NCBI GenBank assembly: GCA_016712315.1
Contig: JADJRG010000017.1
Location: forward strand, 682,001 to 746,000
Direction of reading: 5' to 3'
DNA length: 64,000 bases
DNA from: Nannocystis sp.
GTDB taxonomy: Bacteria; Myxococcota_A; Polyangia; Nannocystales; Nannocystaceae
The position numbers and the translations under genes were made by a program. Below the pieces are notes generated by a model. The model was not told the origin of the DNA and made no database searches. It saw only the letters and a program-made list of their open reading frames with translations. Each line of letters opens with the position of its first letter. Position 1 is the first letter of the stretch. This document shows, in pieces, positions 53,343-62,599 of the stretch.

Positions 53343-54797
53343 ATGCAGATCGTCGCGTCCCGTCGTGAGCTTGTGGTGGTTGTCGTCGGTGCTTCGCTGG
53401 CGTTGGTCGCTTGCTCCGGTGGCGGAGGTGAGAGCGAGGGGTCGGCGACGGAGGGGACGACGGCCACGAGCTCCGGGTCCAGCTCGGGGGCGGAGAGCGA
53501 GACGACGAGCGGGGGCGAGGCGCTGCGGCCGAACTGGCACGAGGACGTGGCGCCGGTGGTGGCGGAGCACTGCCAAGCCTGCCACAGCAGCGGCGGGATC
53601 GGGCCGTTCTCGCTGTCGACGTACGCGGAGAGCAAGGACTGGGCGCCGGTGCTCGCCTTCAACGTGGCGGAGGGGCTGATGCCGCCGTGGCACGCGGTCG
53701 AGACGGCTGAGTGCGCGCCGCCGCTGCCGTGGAAGCACGACGCGCGGCTGCCCGAGGCGTTGATCACGATGTTCCAGGCGTGGGCGGACGCGGGGGCGCC
53801 GGAGGGCGATCCGAAGCTGGCGGCGCCGCTGCCGACCCCGCCCTCGCTGGATCTGGCCGATCCGACAGCGACGGCGACGATGGGGTCGGCGCTGACGATC
53901 GAGAAGAGCGGGCAGACGCTGGACCAGTTCCACTGCGTGAGCTTGGACCCGGGGAACGCGCAGGACGTGTTCTTGACGGCGTTTCAGGTGATCCCAGGGA
54001 ATCGGAAGGTCGTCCACCATGTGGTGATCTATGTGGATGAGTCGGGGCAGTCGGCGAGCTGGCCAGGCGGGGTGAAGAAGGACTGCGGCGGCGGCTCGGG
54101 GCTGTCGGGGGCGACGACGATGATCGGGGCGTGGGTGCCCGGCGGGCTGCCGACCGAGGCGCCGCCGGACGTCGGGATCCCGCTGCCAGCAGGGGCGCGG
54201 TTGGTGTTTAACGTGCATTATCACGCGAGCGCCGGCGGGCCGGAGATCGATGACAGCACTGGGATCGCGCTGCGCTGGACGACCCAGCCGCTCGGCTGGA
54301 CGTCGCTCTTCGAGCTGCTCGGGGACCCCGGCCGCGGCAGCTCGCTGACCGGGGACTTAATGATCCCGGCGGGGGCGTCCGAGCACGTGGAGGAGTATGT
54401 GTGGACGGTGTCGGCCGGAGGGGCAGACTTCCCAGACACGATCGAGGCGCGCTTGTGGACGATCGGCGCGCATATGCACAAGATCGCGACCAATATGCGG
54501 GTGTGGGTGGAGGATCGTGACAGCTCGGCGACGACCTGCTTGGCCGAGATGCCGCGTTATGATTACAACTGGCAGCGGCTCTATGAATATGAAGGCCCGC
54601 TGGAGCAGATGCTCCGGGTGCGCTCCGGTGATAAGATCCACGTACGCTGCACGTATAATAATACGCTGCAGAACCCGGGGGTGGTGGAGGCGCTGGCGGA
54701 GGTGGGCCTGGACGCGCCGGTGGACGTGTATGTCGGCGAGGGCACGCTGGATGAGATGTGCCTCGGCGCGATCGGCGTGGCGGTGAAGGGGATCTGA
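53343..54797 (+). CDS. Lipoprotein with cytochrome c motif and copper type II monooxygenase-like domain
   Basis: 484 residues. Signal peptide with lipobox LVAC (Cys24), a Ser/Glu/Gly-Thr stalk to ~60, a c-type heme motif CQACH (77-81) with a possible distal Met-Pro (LMPPWH), then a domain like peptidylglycine/dopamine monooxygenases: HH 225-226 (KVVHHVVIYV), HYH 292-294 (FNVHYHAS), HMH 377-379 (GAHMHKI) and Met385, the expected two copper sites. The pairing of a heme donor with a copper oxygenase fold in one chain suggests a secreted oxidase or hydroxylase. ATG 53343 is chosen as the start just before the signal peptide. Confidence 0.8.
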   Translation: MQIVASRRELVVVVVGASLALVACSGGGGESEGSATEGTTATSSGSSSGAESETTSGGEALRPNWHEDVAPVVAEHCQACHSSGGIGPFSLSTYAESKDWAPVLAFNVAEGLMPPWHAVETAECAPPLPWKHDARLPEALITMFQAWADAGAPEGDPKLAAPLPTPPSLDLADPTATATMGSALTIEKSGQTLDQFHCVSLDPGNAQDVFLTAFQVIPGNRKVVHHVVIYVDESGQSASWPGGVKKDCGGGSGLSGATTMIGAWVPGGLPTEAPPDVGIPLPAGARLVFNVHYHASAGGPEIDDSTGIALRWTTQPLGWTSLFELLGDPGRGSSLTGDLMIPAGASEHVEEYVWTVSAGGADFPDTIEARLWTIGAHMHKIATNMRVWVEDRDSSATTCLAEMPRYDYNWQRLYEYEGPLEQMLRVRSGDKIHVRCTYNNTLQNPGVVEALAEVGLDAPVDVYVGEGTLDEMCLGAIGVAVKGI

Positions 54798-54815
54798 GCC
54801 GCTCCCCGGCGGTGG

Positions 54816-55790
54816 TTATTGGCAGGCGAGGAAGACGTCGATGACGTCGCCGGTCTCGAGCTGGCCGGTGGGGCCGCGGAACTCGAAGTGGGCGCGTAGG
54901 CCGCTGCAGTTGCCGCGATCGTCGCACTCGGAGATCCGCGCAGGATCGAGGTGGATGGCGACGAGCTGCTTGGCGCTGACGGGGGTGAGTTCGTGGAGAG
55001 CACCGCGGCGATCCGCGTCGTGGTCGCTCCAGAGGACGAGCTCGGCGAAGGCGGGATCGGCGGCGGTGATCTTGCCGTCGTGGTCGGCGTCGAGCTCGGC
55101 GAGGGCGGTGAAGCCGTCGGGGGCGCGATCGCCGGCGGCGAGGCGGGTGCCGCTGCCGAAGAGCTCGCGGCCGTCGGTGATGACGCCGTCGCCGTCGCGA
55201 TCGAGGGCGAGCCAGGGGGCGCTGGGCCAGTCGGTGCTGAGGCACTCGCCGACGGCCGAGATGTCGAAGGCGGCGGCGGCGGCGGGCTCGAAGTCGAGGG
55301 GGCGGCGATCAAAGTTGAGCACGAGGGGGGTGTTGCAGTCGGGCTCGGACCAGTCGTAGCGGGAGAGCTGCTCGCCATCCCAGACGCAGACGCTGCCCAT
55401 ACAGCCGTAGTCGAAGCTGTAGCCGGGGTCGCAGCCGAGCTCGACGGCGCAGGGGGTGTCGATCTGCTCGCCGTTGACGATGATGCAGATCGAGGCGCCC
55501 TGCTGGCCGTCTTCGGTGGTGCACTCGGTGCCCCCATAGTCGTTGTAGTCGCAGAGCTCGGCGCGGGCAGGAGCGGGCGGCGGGGGGTCGGCCGGGGTGG
55601 TGGTGCCGCCTTCGGAGTCGCCTTCGGAGTCGGAGCCGCTGTCAGAGTCGGAGTCGCTGTCGGAGTCGCTGTCAGAGTCGCCGTCGGCCACGGAGTCGCC
55701 GCTGGTGCGGTCGGGGAGCTCTTTGTCGCAGGCGGCGAGGGCGAGGACGGGGGCGAGCGAGAGGGCGAAGGCGAGGCGGCGGGTGAGCAT
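54816..55790 (-). CDS. Lipoprotein with Asp/Ser stalk and EF-hand-like calcium sites
   Basis: 324 residues. Lipobox LALAAC, a Ser-Asp stalk (DSDSDSDSDSDSGSDSEG), then a cysteine-containing domain (CDYNDYGGTEC, CIIVNGEQIDTPC, CDPGYSFDYGC) and C-terminal calcium loops DRDGDGVITDGRE and DADHDGKITAAD of EF-hand/dockerin type. Secreted to the outer membrane surface. Convergent with the monooxygenase gene. Confidence 0.75.
   Translation of the reverse strand: MLTRRLAFALSLAPVLALAACDKELPDRTSGDSVADGDSDSDSDSDSDSDSGSDSEGDSEGGTTTPADPPPPAPARAELCDYNDYGGTECTTEDGQQGASICIIVNGEQIDTPCAVELGCDPGYSFDYGCMGSVCVWDGEQLSRYDWSEPDCNTPLVLNFDRRPLDFEPAAAAAFDISAVGECLSTDWPSAPWLALDRDGDGVITDGRELFGSGTRLAAGDRAPDGFTALAELDADHDGKITAADPAFAELVLWSDHDADRRGALHELTPVSAKQLVAIHLDPARISECDDRGNCSGLRAHFEFRGPTGQLETGDVIDVFLACQ
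55618..55690 (-). repeat. Low-complexity Asp-Ser coding repeat
   Basis: Six-base units (GAGTCG/GTCGCT/GTCAGA variants on the plus strand) encode the Asp-Ser stalk of the EF-hand lipoprotein. Some units differ at wobble positions, so the array is older or selected more loosely than the 639-702 repeat. Confidence 0.7.
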
Positions 55791-55952
55791 GGCCGAGTGA
55801 GAGAGCAGCCGGCGTGCCACCTGTCAATTCAAGGGGTTAGCGCCGGTTGACGCTGGGGGGTGACGGGGTTGTCGTGCATGGCCGGTCCGCCACCTGACGC
55901 GGCCGCCCGGGCGCTCTGGGGTGGCGAGCGCGCGCAGAGGGTCGGCGTGGCC

Positions 55953-57098
55953 TCAGCCCGCGTCGCGGGCGGCGTCCTCGACGCGCATCGCGGCGGTCGC
56001 TCGGGCGTGCGCGCGCGGCGGGGCGCGGCGCATGCTCTCCTCGCCGGTGAAGACCCGGACCATCTTGCGGAACCGTTGGAGCACCGACTGCTGCGCGTAG
56101 GGGATGCCGTGCCGCGCACACATGGCCTCGACCTTGGGCTGGATCCGCTGCAACGCCGACGCGGGCGCGTCGGGGAAGAGGTGGTGCTCGATCTGGTAAT
56201 TCAGCCACATGTGCAGCCAGTCGTTGAGGTCGCCGCCGGTGCGGTAGTTGACCGAGCCGACGATCTGGCGCCAGTAGAGCTCGGCCTTGGAGCCGGGGCG
56301 GTCGTCGAAGCGGTAGATGTCGTCGCCGGAGTGGTTCGGCCCGACGACCAAGAACGAGTGGAGGTTGGTGAGGAGCTCGGCGAGCGCCGAGTTGCTCAGC
56401 GCGCTGGCGACGGCGAGCGGACCGAGCGGGGCGAAGAGCAGCGGCAGCCCGACGAATTGCACCGCGACATAAGGGGCCGCGCAGCGCCGCAGGAAGGTGC
56501 CCCAGGGCGCGTCCGGCTCGGCGCCGTCCTTCGGGTCGTGGCGGCTGAGCCACACCCGCAGGGTGTTGGGCGCGTAGTACACGGGCTTCCACGAGACCGC
56601 GAGCCCGGCCACGGCGAGGCGACGCGCCCAGATCGGGAGGCTTGAGTCGCGGAGGTAGCCGGCGTTGCGCTCGATGAGATCGGGGTCGCGCTGCTCGCCG
56701 GTGTGCTGGTGGTGGAGGATGTTATGCTCGTAGATCCAGGCCTCGGGGATCATCCAGTCGGGCCAGTCGACGAGGCGCCGCCAGCCCCGCGCGAACACCT
56801 TGCTGTGATAGCGCTCAGGCGCGCCAGGGACCTTGTCGTAGCCGCGGTGGCCGCAGTGGTGCATCAGCGCCCAGCGGGTGCTGCGCCCGAGGGCCAGGCC
56901 GAGCGCGCTCACCGGGTTGGGTCCCATCCACGCGGTCGCGAGGCCGATGAGCGTCGCGGCGCGCCCCCACCGCTCGATCTTCTTCAGGTGTTCACCGTCG
57001 GCTTCGGTGAGGGAGGCGTCGATCTCCGCGCGCAGGGCGCGGAGGTCGCGGAGAAAGGCCTGCTCGTCGAGGCCGTCCATGGGGTGCGCCGTCGGCAT
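55953..57098 (-). CDS. Fatty acid desaturase, membrane-bound di-iron type
   Basis: 381 residues. Three His boxes: HHCGH (80-84), HNILHHQH (125-132) and QIEHHLFPD near residue 310, the last with a Gln as in front-end and delta-9/delta-5-like acyl desaturases. Hydrophobic segments span both sides of the boxes. It introduces double bases (double bonds) into fatty acyl chains, using oxygen and an electron donor; no cytochrome b5 domain is fused. Start ATG 57098; nothing recognisable in the 200-base gap beyond. Confidence 0.9.
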   Translation of the reverse strand: MPTAHPMDGLDEQAFLRDLRALRAEIDASLTEADGEHLKKIERWGRAATLIGLATAWMGPNPVSALGLALGRSTRWALMHHCGHRGYDKVPGAPERYHSKVFARGWRRLVDWPDWMIPEAWIYEHNILHHQHTGEQRDPDLIERNAGYLRDSSLPIWARRLAVAGLAVSWKPVYYAPNTLRVWLSRHDPKDGAEPDAPWGTFLRRCAAPYVAVQFVGLPLLFAPLGPLAVASALSNSALAELLTNLHSFLVVGPNHSGDDIYRFDDRPGSKAELYWRQIVGSVNYRTGGDLNDWLHMWLNYQIEHHLFPDAPASALQRIQPKVEAMCARHGIPYAQQSVLQRFRKMVRVFTGEESMRRAPPRAHARATAAMRVEDAARDAG

Positions 57099-57300
57099 GA
57101 AGTTCGGACGCTAGGCGATCATCGCAGCCAGTCAAAGCGATTTTTCGGGCGGTGAGGCCGCCGAGCAGCCACATCCGAAGATGTTGGCGGCGGGAGGATC
57201 CATGCGCTGCGGCTAGTGGGGCTGCTCCGGGCTCTTGTCAGTCGCTTCGACAAGGGCATGGCGCCCATCCGTACAGGAGGCGATCGCCGCGGTGAAGGTG

Positions 57301-59613
57301 TCAACGACCGGGGCCGCCACGAGCCGCGAGGAGGCCGGTCTCGCGGCGCCAGGCGTCGAGCTCGGCGAGCTCGACCGCGCCGTAGTCGCCCTCTGCGCGG
57401 AAGATCTCGGCGGCTTGGGCGGCGTAGGTGGCGGCTCGTGGACGGTCTCGCTCCGCGGCGATGAGCGCCTGAGCGAGCAGGGAGAGCGCCCGCGCGAGCA
57501 ATATCGGGTGGGTATCGGGGACCTCGAGGCGGAGCTCACGGGCGGCCGAGAGGGTGACGATCGCGCCGTCGAGGTCGCCGGTCTGGAGCTGGTAGATGCC
57601 GCGCCAGAGCATGGTACGGGCGTGATCGGGGTGATCCGGCGGGAGGACGCGGCGGCGGCTGGCGTCGAGGCGCTCGATCAGCGGCTGCGCTAAAGACCAT
57701 GTCTCTGGGGTGCTTTTTAGGAGGTAGCTCGCGATCAGGTTGTCGAGCGCGGTCTCGCGGTCGCCAGGGTCGACGCCGAGGCGATCGAGGCGCTCGTAGC
57801 GCTCGACGACGCGCTCGAGGGCGGCGCGGCTGTCGGCGAGGCGGCCGATCTTTCCATAGGTGGCGGCGATGTTGTTGAGCAGCTTGGTCGCCTCGACGTG
57901 CATGTCGTGGCGCTCCGCGATCGCCAAGGCGCGCTCGTAAAGGGGGGAGGGCGCGGTCGTAGCCGCCAGTGACCCAATAGGCGTTGCCCTCCTGGCGGAG
58001 CGCCCCTGCGAGCTCTGGGTGGTCGCCGCCGAGCAGATCCTCGAGGGTGGCCCGGCCGCGCTCGAGGTGCTCCTGGCTGCGCTCGTGCTGCCCGCGGGTC
58101 CAGAGGGAGCGCCCGAGGCGGATCCGGGCGCGGGCGGCAGCTGGGTGGTGATCGCCGTAGATCGCGCGTGTGCGCTCGACGCTGGCCTCGAGCTGCTCGA
58201 TCGCCTCGTCGTAGCGGCCCTGTCGCCAGCGCAGCTCGCCGCGTTGCTCGAGCAGCCGCGCGTGCGCCGCGGCGGAGGGCGTCGCGGTCAGCTCCGCCTC
58301 AGCGAGCCGGACCAGCAGCTCGCTCTCGCCGGTGCGCGGCTGGGAGGCGTCGACGACGCCGATCAGGTCGATCGTGGCGTCCCTGGCGACGTCGGGGTGA
58401 TCGTGGGCGCGCGCGAGGGTGAGCGCGCGGAGCAGGCTCTCCGCGGCGGATGAGGGGTCGTCGAGGTCGCGCTCGACGCGGCCGCGCAGGAGATAGGCCT
58501 CGGCCAGGAGCGGCGGGAATTCGCGGCGCTCGGCCTCGGCGCAGAGCTCGTCGATGCGCCTGCGCGCCTCGTCGTAGCGGCCGGCGCGGGCGTAGGCTTC
58601 GCCGTCGATGAGGGCGCGGCGGAGGCGCTCGACGGCGGCGGCCTCGGCGGGATCCGTGGGGCCCGAGCGCTGGGTCATCAACGCTCCTGGCTCGTCGCAG
58701 CGGGAGATCGCGGAGATCCCCGCGAAGGCGTCGAGGCCGCGCGCCACGACCTGAGGATCCCCTGCGGCGAAGATCTCGGCGAGGGCGTCGAGCTCCTGGA
58801 GGTGGCGATCGAGGCAGCGCATCCGTAGGTCGAGAAGGGCGGGCGACTGCTCGCCGCGCACGTGGGTCGCCTCGCAGGTGTCACGGTAGGATCGCCGCCA
58901 GTGATCGAGGTCGCGCTCGAAGACGAGGCGCAGCGCCCCCCAGGTCTCCGCGGCCGCGGGCGCGCCAGAGGCGATGAAGGCGCGACCGATCTGGTCTTGT
59001 CGGGCGTCGCTCCAGATCGTTTGTACACGTATCATGTCGCCGCGACAGAGGTCACTCGCGCGGTCGCCACCGCGGACCAGGCTCCCAGCGGCGAGGGCGG
59101 CGAGGGCGGCGACGCCGATCGTTCCGCCGATCCGACGCCATCGACGGCCAGGATCGGCGGCGAGCTCGGCGATCAGCGCGTCGATGTCCGCAAATCGGTC
59201 GCGAGGCGCGACGCGGAGGCCCTTCAAGAGCGTCCGGCGGATCCGGGCCGGGAGCTGACGAGGCGGCTTGCTCGGCTCGCGGACCTGTCCCGCTAAGACC
59301 GCGCGTCGTAGGCCTTCAAACGTCTCGCCGGCGAAGGGGCGCTCGCCGTAGAGCGCATCATAGAGGGCGACGCAGAGCGCGAAGATGTCAGCGCGAGCGT
59401 CGACCTCCGCGCCGGTGAACTGCTCGGGCGCCATGTACGCGGGGGTGCCGAGGATCGTCCCCGCGTGGGTCAAGCGTGAGCCTAAGACCGCGCCGGTGGT
59501 CGGCAGCTCGGCTGCCCCTTCGTGAATTGGGCCGGCTCCGTCGACAGCGCGGGCGAGGCCGAAGTCAAGGACGCGGGCGCGGCCGTCGTCAGCGACGAGG
59601 ACGTTGTCCGGTT
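57301..59613 (-). pseudogene. Ser/Thr protein kinase-TPR gene cut at its catalytic loop by an integrative element
   Basis: The frame resumes at VVKPDNVLVADDGRARVLDFGLA, i.e. inside the HRDxKPDN catalytic loop; the N-lobe with its ATP-binding site is missing and replaced by the integrase gene's 3' end. Downstream features are normal: GTPAYMAPEQ activation segment, kinase C-lobe, one membrane segment (IGGTIGVAALAALAAGSLV), and a long TPR region. A second defect near 57942-57950 (homopolymer of C/G) shifts the frame between GGYDRALP and YERALAIAERHD-like TPR sequence. In its intact form this is the PknB-like myxobacterial kinase with extracytoplasmic or cytoplasmic TPRs. The missing 5' part is not in this window. 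Confidence 0.75.
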
Positions 59614-59628
59614 TGACGACGCGGAAGG

Positions 59629-59642
59629 CGCCAAAAATGGCG
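59629..59642. repeat. CGCCA-AAAA-TGGCG inverted repeat at the integrase/kinase junction
   Basis: Perfect 5-bp arms around four A, between the integrase stop and the place where kinase similarity begins (~59612). It may be part of the attachment site or a small terminator for the integrase gene. Confidence 0.4.
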
Positions 59643-59653
59643 AATCCCGCCGT

Positions 59654-61060
59654 TTAGAGGGGGGGCACCGCCGTTGCCTGGGCGTTGCCTGAGCGCGACT
59701 TCGCGGCGAGGTCGAGCAGGTCGGCGGCCTCACGCGCGAGCGTGAGCTGCTGCGCGTGCAGGTAGGTCGCCGTCGTCTGGAGGCGGCTGTGCCGCGCGAC
59801 CGCCTGCACGATGTAGATGCTCGCGCCGAGCTTGGACAGCCGCGTCAGCGCCGTGTGCCGCAGCAGGTGGAGGCCGCTCTTCGCGAGGCCGGCGCGCTCC
59901 TGCACCTGGTTGAGCATGTAGGTGATCGACGCCGGCGTGTGCGGCGCCCATCCGCTTCGGGTGTGCTGCGAGCGCCGGTACAGCACCAAGGCTCCGATCG
60001 GCTCGGCCTTGCGCTGCCGCGCGAGCGCCTCGCGCAGCGCCGTCGTCAGCACGATCCTGCCGATCGTGCCCTTGGGCGTCTGCTTCTGCCCGCGGTAGGT
60101 GTTGTGCTGGATGAGTACGCTGCCACCCTTGAGATCGACGTCGCCCCACTCGAGCGCGCAGACCTCACTGACCCGAAGGCCAGCATCGAGCGCCAGCAAG
60201 ACGATGAGCAGGTGGTCATCGCTGAGCGCTGCGGCGGCGTCGCAGAGCTCGGCGATCTGCTCGTCGCTGTAGACGGGCTTCGGTCGAGCACGGCCAGCCC
60301 GCAGCTTCTCGACCTCGGGGAGCGCATCGATCAGCCGCATCCGCTTGGCGACGCGGAGCATCTTGGCGAGACGACCGAGGATCCCGTTGGTCGTCACCAC
60401 GCTCTGCGTCTCGCGCAGCTTCGCGCGGAAGGTCATGATCCGATCATCGTCGATCGCTGCGAGCGGCAGGTCTCCCAGGTGAGGGCGGTAGTGCGTGCGA
60501 AAGTTGGTTTCGTAGTTGTCGCGGGTCGCTGGCTTCTGCATCCTCACGTGCTCCGGCTCGAATCGCTCGTGGTAGAAGCGCTCGAGGGTCATCTGCGGCC
60601 TGTGAGAGATGGCCTTTTGGACATGTGATGATCGGCGGACCTCGTGGGCCTCCTCGGTCTGCTTGGTCGGCGGCTCGCTCGGCATCCCGAGCGCGACGCC
60701 GAGGATCTTCGGCACCTGGCGCTCGCCCCATGCGCGGGCTTGAGCTTCGCTCAGCCCGGCAGGCGCGACCAGGCGCTTGCGGATCTCGGTGTGCGTGGTG
60801 GGGTGCATGAGCTTGACGTCGACGTGCCAGCGGGTGGGGTCTTTTTTGTAAGGACGAGTGTGGATGTTCATCTGAGCCGGTCCGGCTGACCGGCTGCAAT
60901 CCCGCAGCCACTCAAGCACACTTTCGCGCAGCCACGCAAGCGAGCACCCGATCCTAAAAGGCGGCGGGACCTGCTCACGAGCCACCCGCTGGCGCAGCGC
61001 CGTGGGCGTGCAGCCGAGGAGCTGCGCGAACTCTTCCACTCTCAAGATCGCCCCTTCCAT
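59654..61060 (-). CDS. int: Tyrosine recombinase (integrase) with N-terminal excisionase-like HTH
   Basis: 468 residues. The first ~60 residues form a MerR/Xis-like helix-turn-helix (VEEFAQLLGCTPTALRQRV, FRIGCSLAWLRESVLEWLR), normally encoded by a separate excisionase gene. Then a typical integrase follows: core-binding region (LERFYHERFEPEHV, TRDNYETNFRTH), and the catalytic domain with Arg in AGLRVSEVCALEWGD, HLLRHT (HxxR), and HSRLQTTATYLH ending in the catalytic Tyr. The ATG at 61060 has GGGAGGTGG six bases upstream, supporting the fusion as real; a second ATG (MNIHTRP) lies 63 codons in. It inserts or excises an element by site-specific recombination, here into a kinase gene. Confidence 0.88.
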   Translation of the reverse strand: MEGAILRVEEFAQLLGCTPTALRQRVAREQVPPPFRIGCSLAWLRESVLEWLRDCSRSAGPAQMNIHTRPYKKDPTRWHVDVKLMHPTTHTEIRKRLVAPAGLSEAQARAWGERQVPKILGVALGMPSEPPTKQTEEAHEVRRSSHVQKAISHRPQMTLERFYHERFEPEHVRMQKPATRDNYETNFRTHYRPHLGDLPLAAIDDDRIMTFRAKLRETQSVVTTNGILGRLAKMLRVAKRMRLIDALPEVEKLRAGRARPKPVYSDEQIAELCDAAAALSDDHLLIVLLALDAGLRVSEVCALEWGDVDLKGGSVLIQHNTYRGQKQTPKGTIGRIVLTTALREALARQRKAEPIGALVLYRRSQHTRSGWAPHTPASITYMLNQVQERAGLAKSGLHLLRHTALTRLSKLGASIYIVQAVARHSRLQTTATYLHAQQLTLAREAADLLDLAAKSRSGNAQATAVPPL

Positions 61061-61236
61061 CGACCACCTCCCATGGCGCCCGCGAGGGCTCCAGCTTGGG
61101 ATCCTAGACAGCCACGGGGCCGGTGTCAGCGGGAGAGTTCGCGCCGCGCGCAAGAGGGCAAGCGCGCTGGCGGCCTCTAGGGACCGGGAGGCGGCTCGCA
61201 GGTGCCCAGCGCGCGACTGAGCCCGCGCTCATTAGT

Positions 61237-61282
61237 TTTCATAACTATAGCACGCTGACCCGGCCGGCCAATGTTTCATAAC
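61237..61282. repeat. Two direct TTTCATAAC repeats upstream of the integrase
   Basis: TTTCATAAC at 61237-61245 and 61274-61282, 37 bases apart, in a 290-base AT-rich gap (61061-61350). They could be arm-type or Xis-type binding sites, or operators. The gap has no other gene. Confidence 0.5.
61244..61271 (-). promoter_or_regulatory. Candidate promoter of the integrase gene
   Basis: On the minus strand TTGGCC (61266-61271), 16 bases, then TATAGT (61244-61249), embedded between the two direct repeats, so a repeat-binding protein could block it. Confidence 0.35.
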
Positions 61283-61350
61283 GCAATGTCCAACATCTTC
61301 GTGATGAGGGGATCCTTGGTCAAAATCTGCCTTTGAACCTCTTAGGCGCG

Positions 61351-62481
61351 CTAGAAGTACGACTCGAGCGTCCCCCGGCGCCGAACGTCGCAGGTGGCGC
61401 AATGCAGCCCGCCCCCGAAGACGTAGTGATCCTTGAAGTCGACGAGCACGGGCTTGAGCCCGATCTCGCGGAAGAATTGAATCGTGGGCGCCTCGGTCGC
61501 TTCGACGAGCACGCGCTCTTCGTCGAGCATCAAGACGTTCATCGACAACCATCGGCTGGACATGTGGAACTCGACATCGGCGATCCCTCGCGGGGGGGAC
61601 AGCACCTCCCAGCCGCCGCGCTTGAACATCTCGAGCACCTCAGGCGAGAGGCAGGGCCGATCGGGGCAGGAGAGCACGCGTCCCTTGCCGACGGGGACCC
61701 AGGTGGCGTCCATGTGCACGGGGCCGGGATCGCGGAACTTGACCCGGTGGACCCGATAATGCGGCGCGAGGTGGCGCTCCACCCATTGGATACCGAGCTC
61801 ATTGGTCACTTGGCTACGTTGGGCCAGGATATCGCGGCCGAAGCGGGTGAAGTCCGCGGCGTCGAAGCAGGGCTCGGCTTCTGTGGTGATGAAGCGCCCC
61901 ACGAGCGGACCCACCGTGTCAGGCACCCCGCTCTCGCCGCGAAACCACGCCATATCGGCCTCGGGGTAGTCCCAGTCGTAGAGCGCGTCGGACATGGTCG
62001 CCTTCGGCGCCGCGGACCACCTCGCGCCGCGTCGCCAATAATCTTGCACCAACGCGCGGTAGCGCCCGTGCTCGAAGTATCGACAGCGCTGCGACATCGG
62101 GGCCTCGATGATCTCGTCGCCCACGACCAGCAGGACGTCCCTGACGTCCGCGTTAAAGAAGCCCGGCGCCTCGAAGTGCGGCGTACGAAAGGGCTCCGAG
62201 CCGAGGCGCACGGGGCCGGGGCGGCGTACGATGACGCCCTGATCCTGGAGCACATGCTCGAGGTTATCGAGCGCAGCCGCCGCCTTTTTGACCATCTCGA
62301 CCGGGTAGGGTTGGCCTGCGCGTTCGCGATAGAAGTCCCAATACTCCCTGCGCACAAAGGCCTTCATTTCATGTGAGAGCGCGGGGACCGTGACCCCCTC
62401 GATGCTCCCCACGATGACCTCTTCGAGCGGGTCCCATTCATTGTAGCTGCAGACCGGATTGTCGATTCTTAAAGCATTCAT
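61351..62481 (-). CDS. Amidinotransferase (glycine/inosamine-phosphate amidinotransferase-like)
   Basis: 376 residues, about the length of the cyanobacterial CyrA/SxtG-type enzymes. It moves an amidino group from arginine to an amine through a Cys thioimidate. Marks: N-terminal SYNEWDPLEEVIVG, the Asp region FDAADFTRFGRDI, the His region GPVHMDATWVPV, and the catalytic Cys in GGGLHCATCDV. Substrate specificity (glycine to guanidinoacetate, or a secondary-metabolite amine) cannot be decided. It is next to an integrase and a lectin-like gene, so it may be part of a mobile or accessory cluster. Confidence 0.88.
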   Translation of the reverse strand: MNALRIDNPVCSYNEWDPLEEVIVGSIEGVTVPALSHEMKAFVRREYWDFYRERAGQPYPVEMVKKAAAALDNLEHVLQDQGVIVRRPGPVRLGSEPFRTPHFEAPGFFNADVRDVLLVVGDEIIEAPMSQRCRYFEHGRYRALVQDYWRRGARWSAAPKATMSDALYDWDYPEADMAWFRGESGVPDTVGPLVGRFITTEAEPCFDAADFTRFGRDILAQRSQVTNELGIQWVERHLAPHYRVHRVKFRDPGPVHMDATWVPVGKGRVLSCPDRPCLSPEVLEMFKRGGWEVLSPPRGIADVEFHMSSRWLSMNVLMLDEERVLVEATEAPTIQFFREIGLKPVLVDFKDHYVFGGGLHCATCDVRRRGTLESYF

Positions 62482-62599
62482 CGTGATTCCGTCGGGGCGT
62501 CGCCCTGGGGGTGATATCCACAGACACTACACAGTCGGCGCCGATGTCGAAGCTTCTACCTCCGGAGCGGCGAGAATTCAAGAGCAATCCGCGCGCGGT

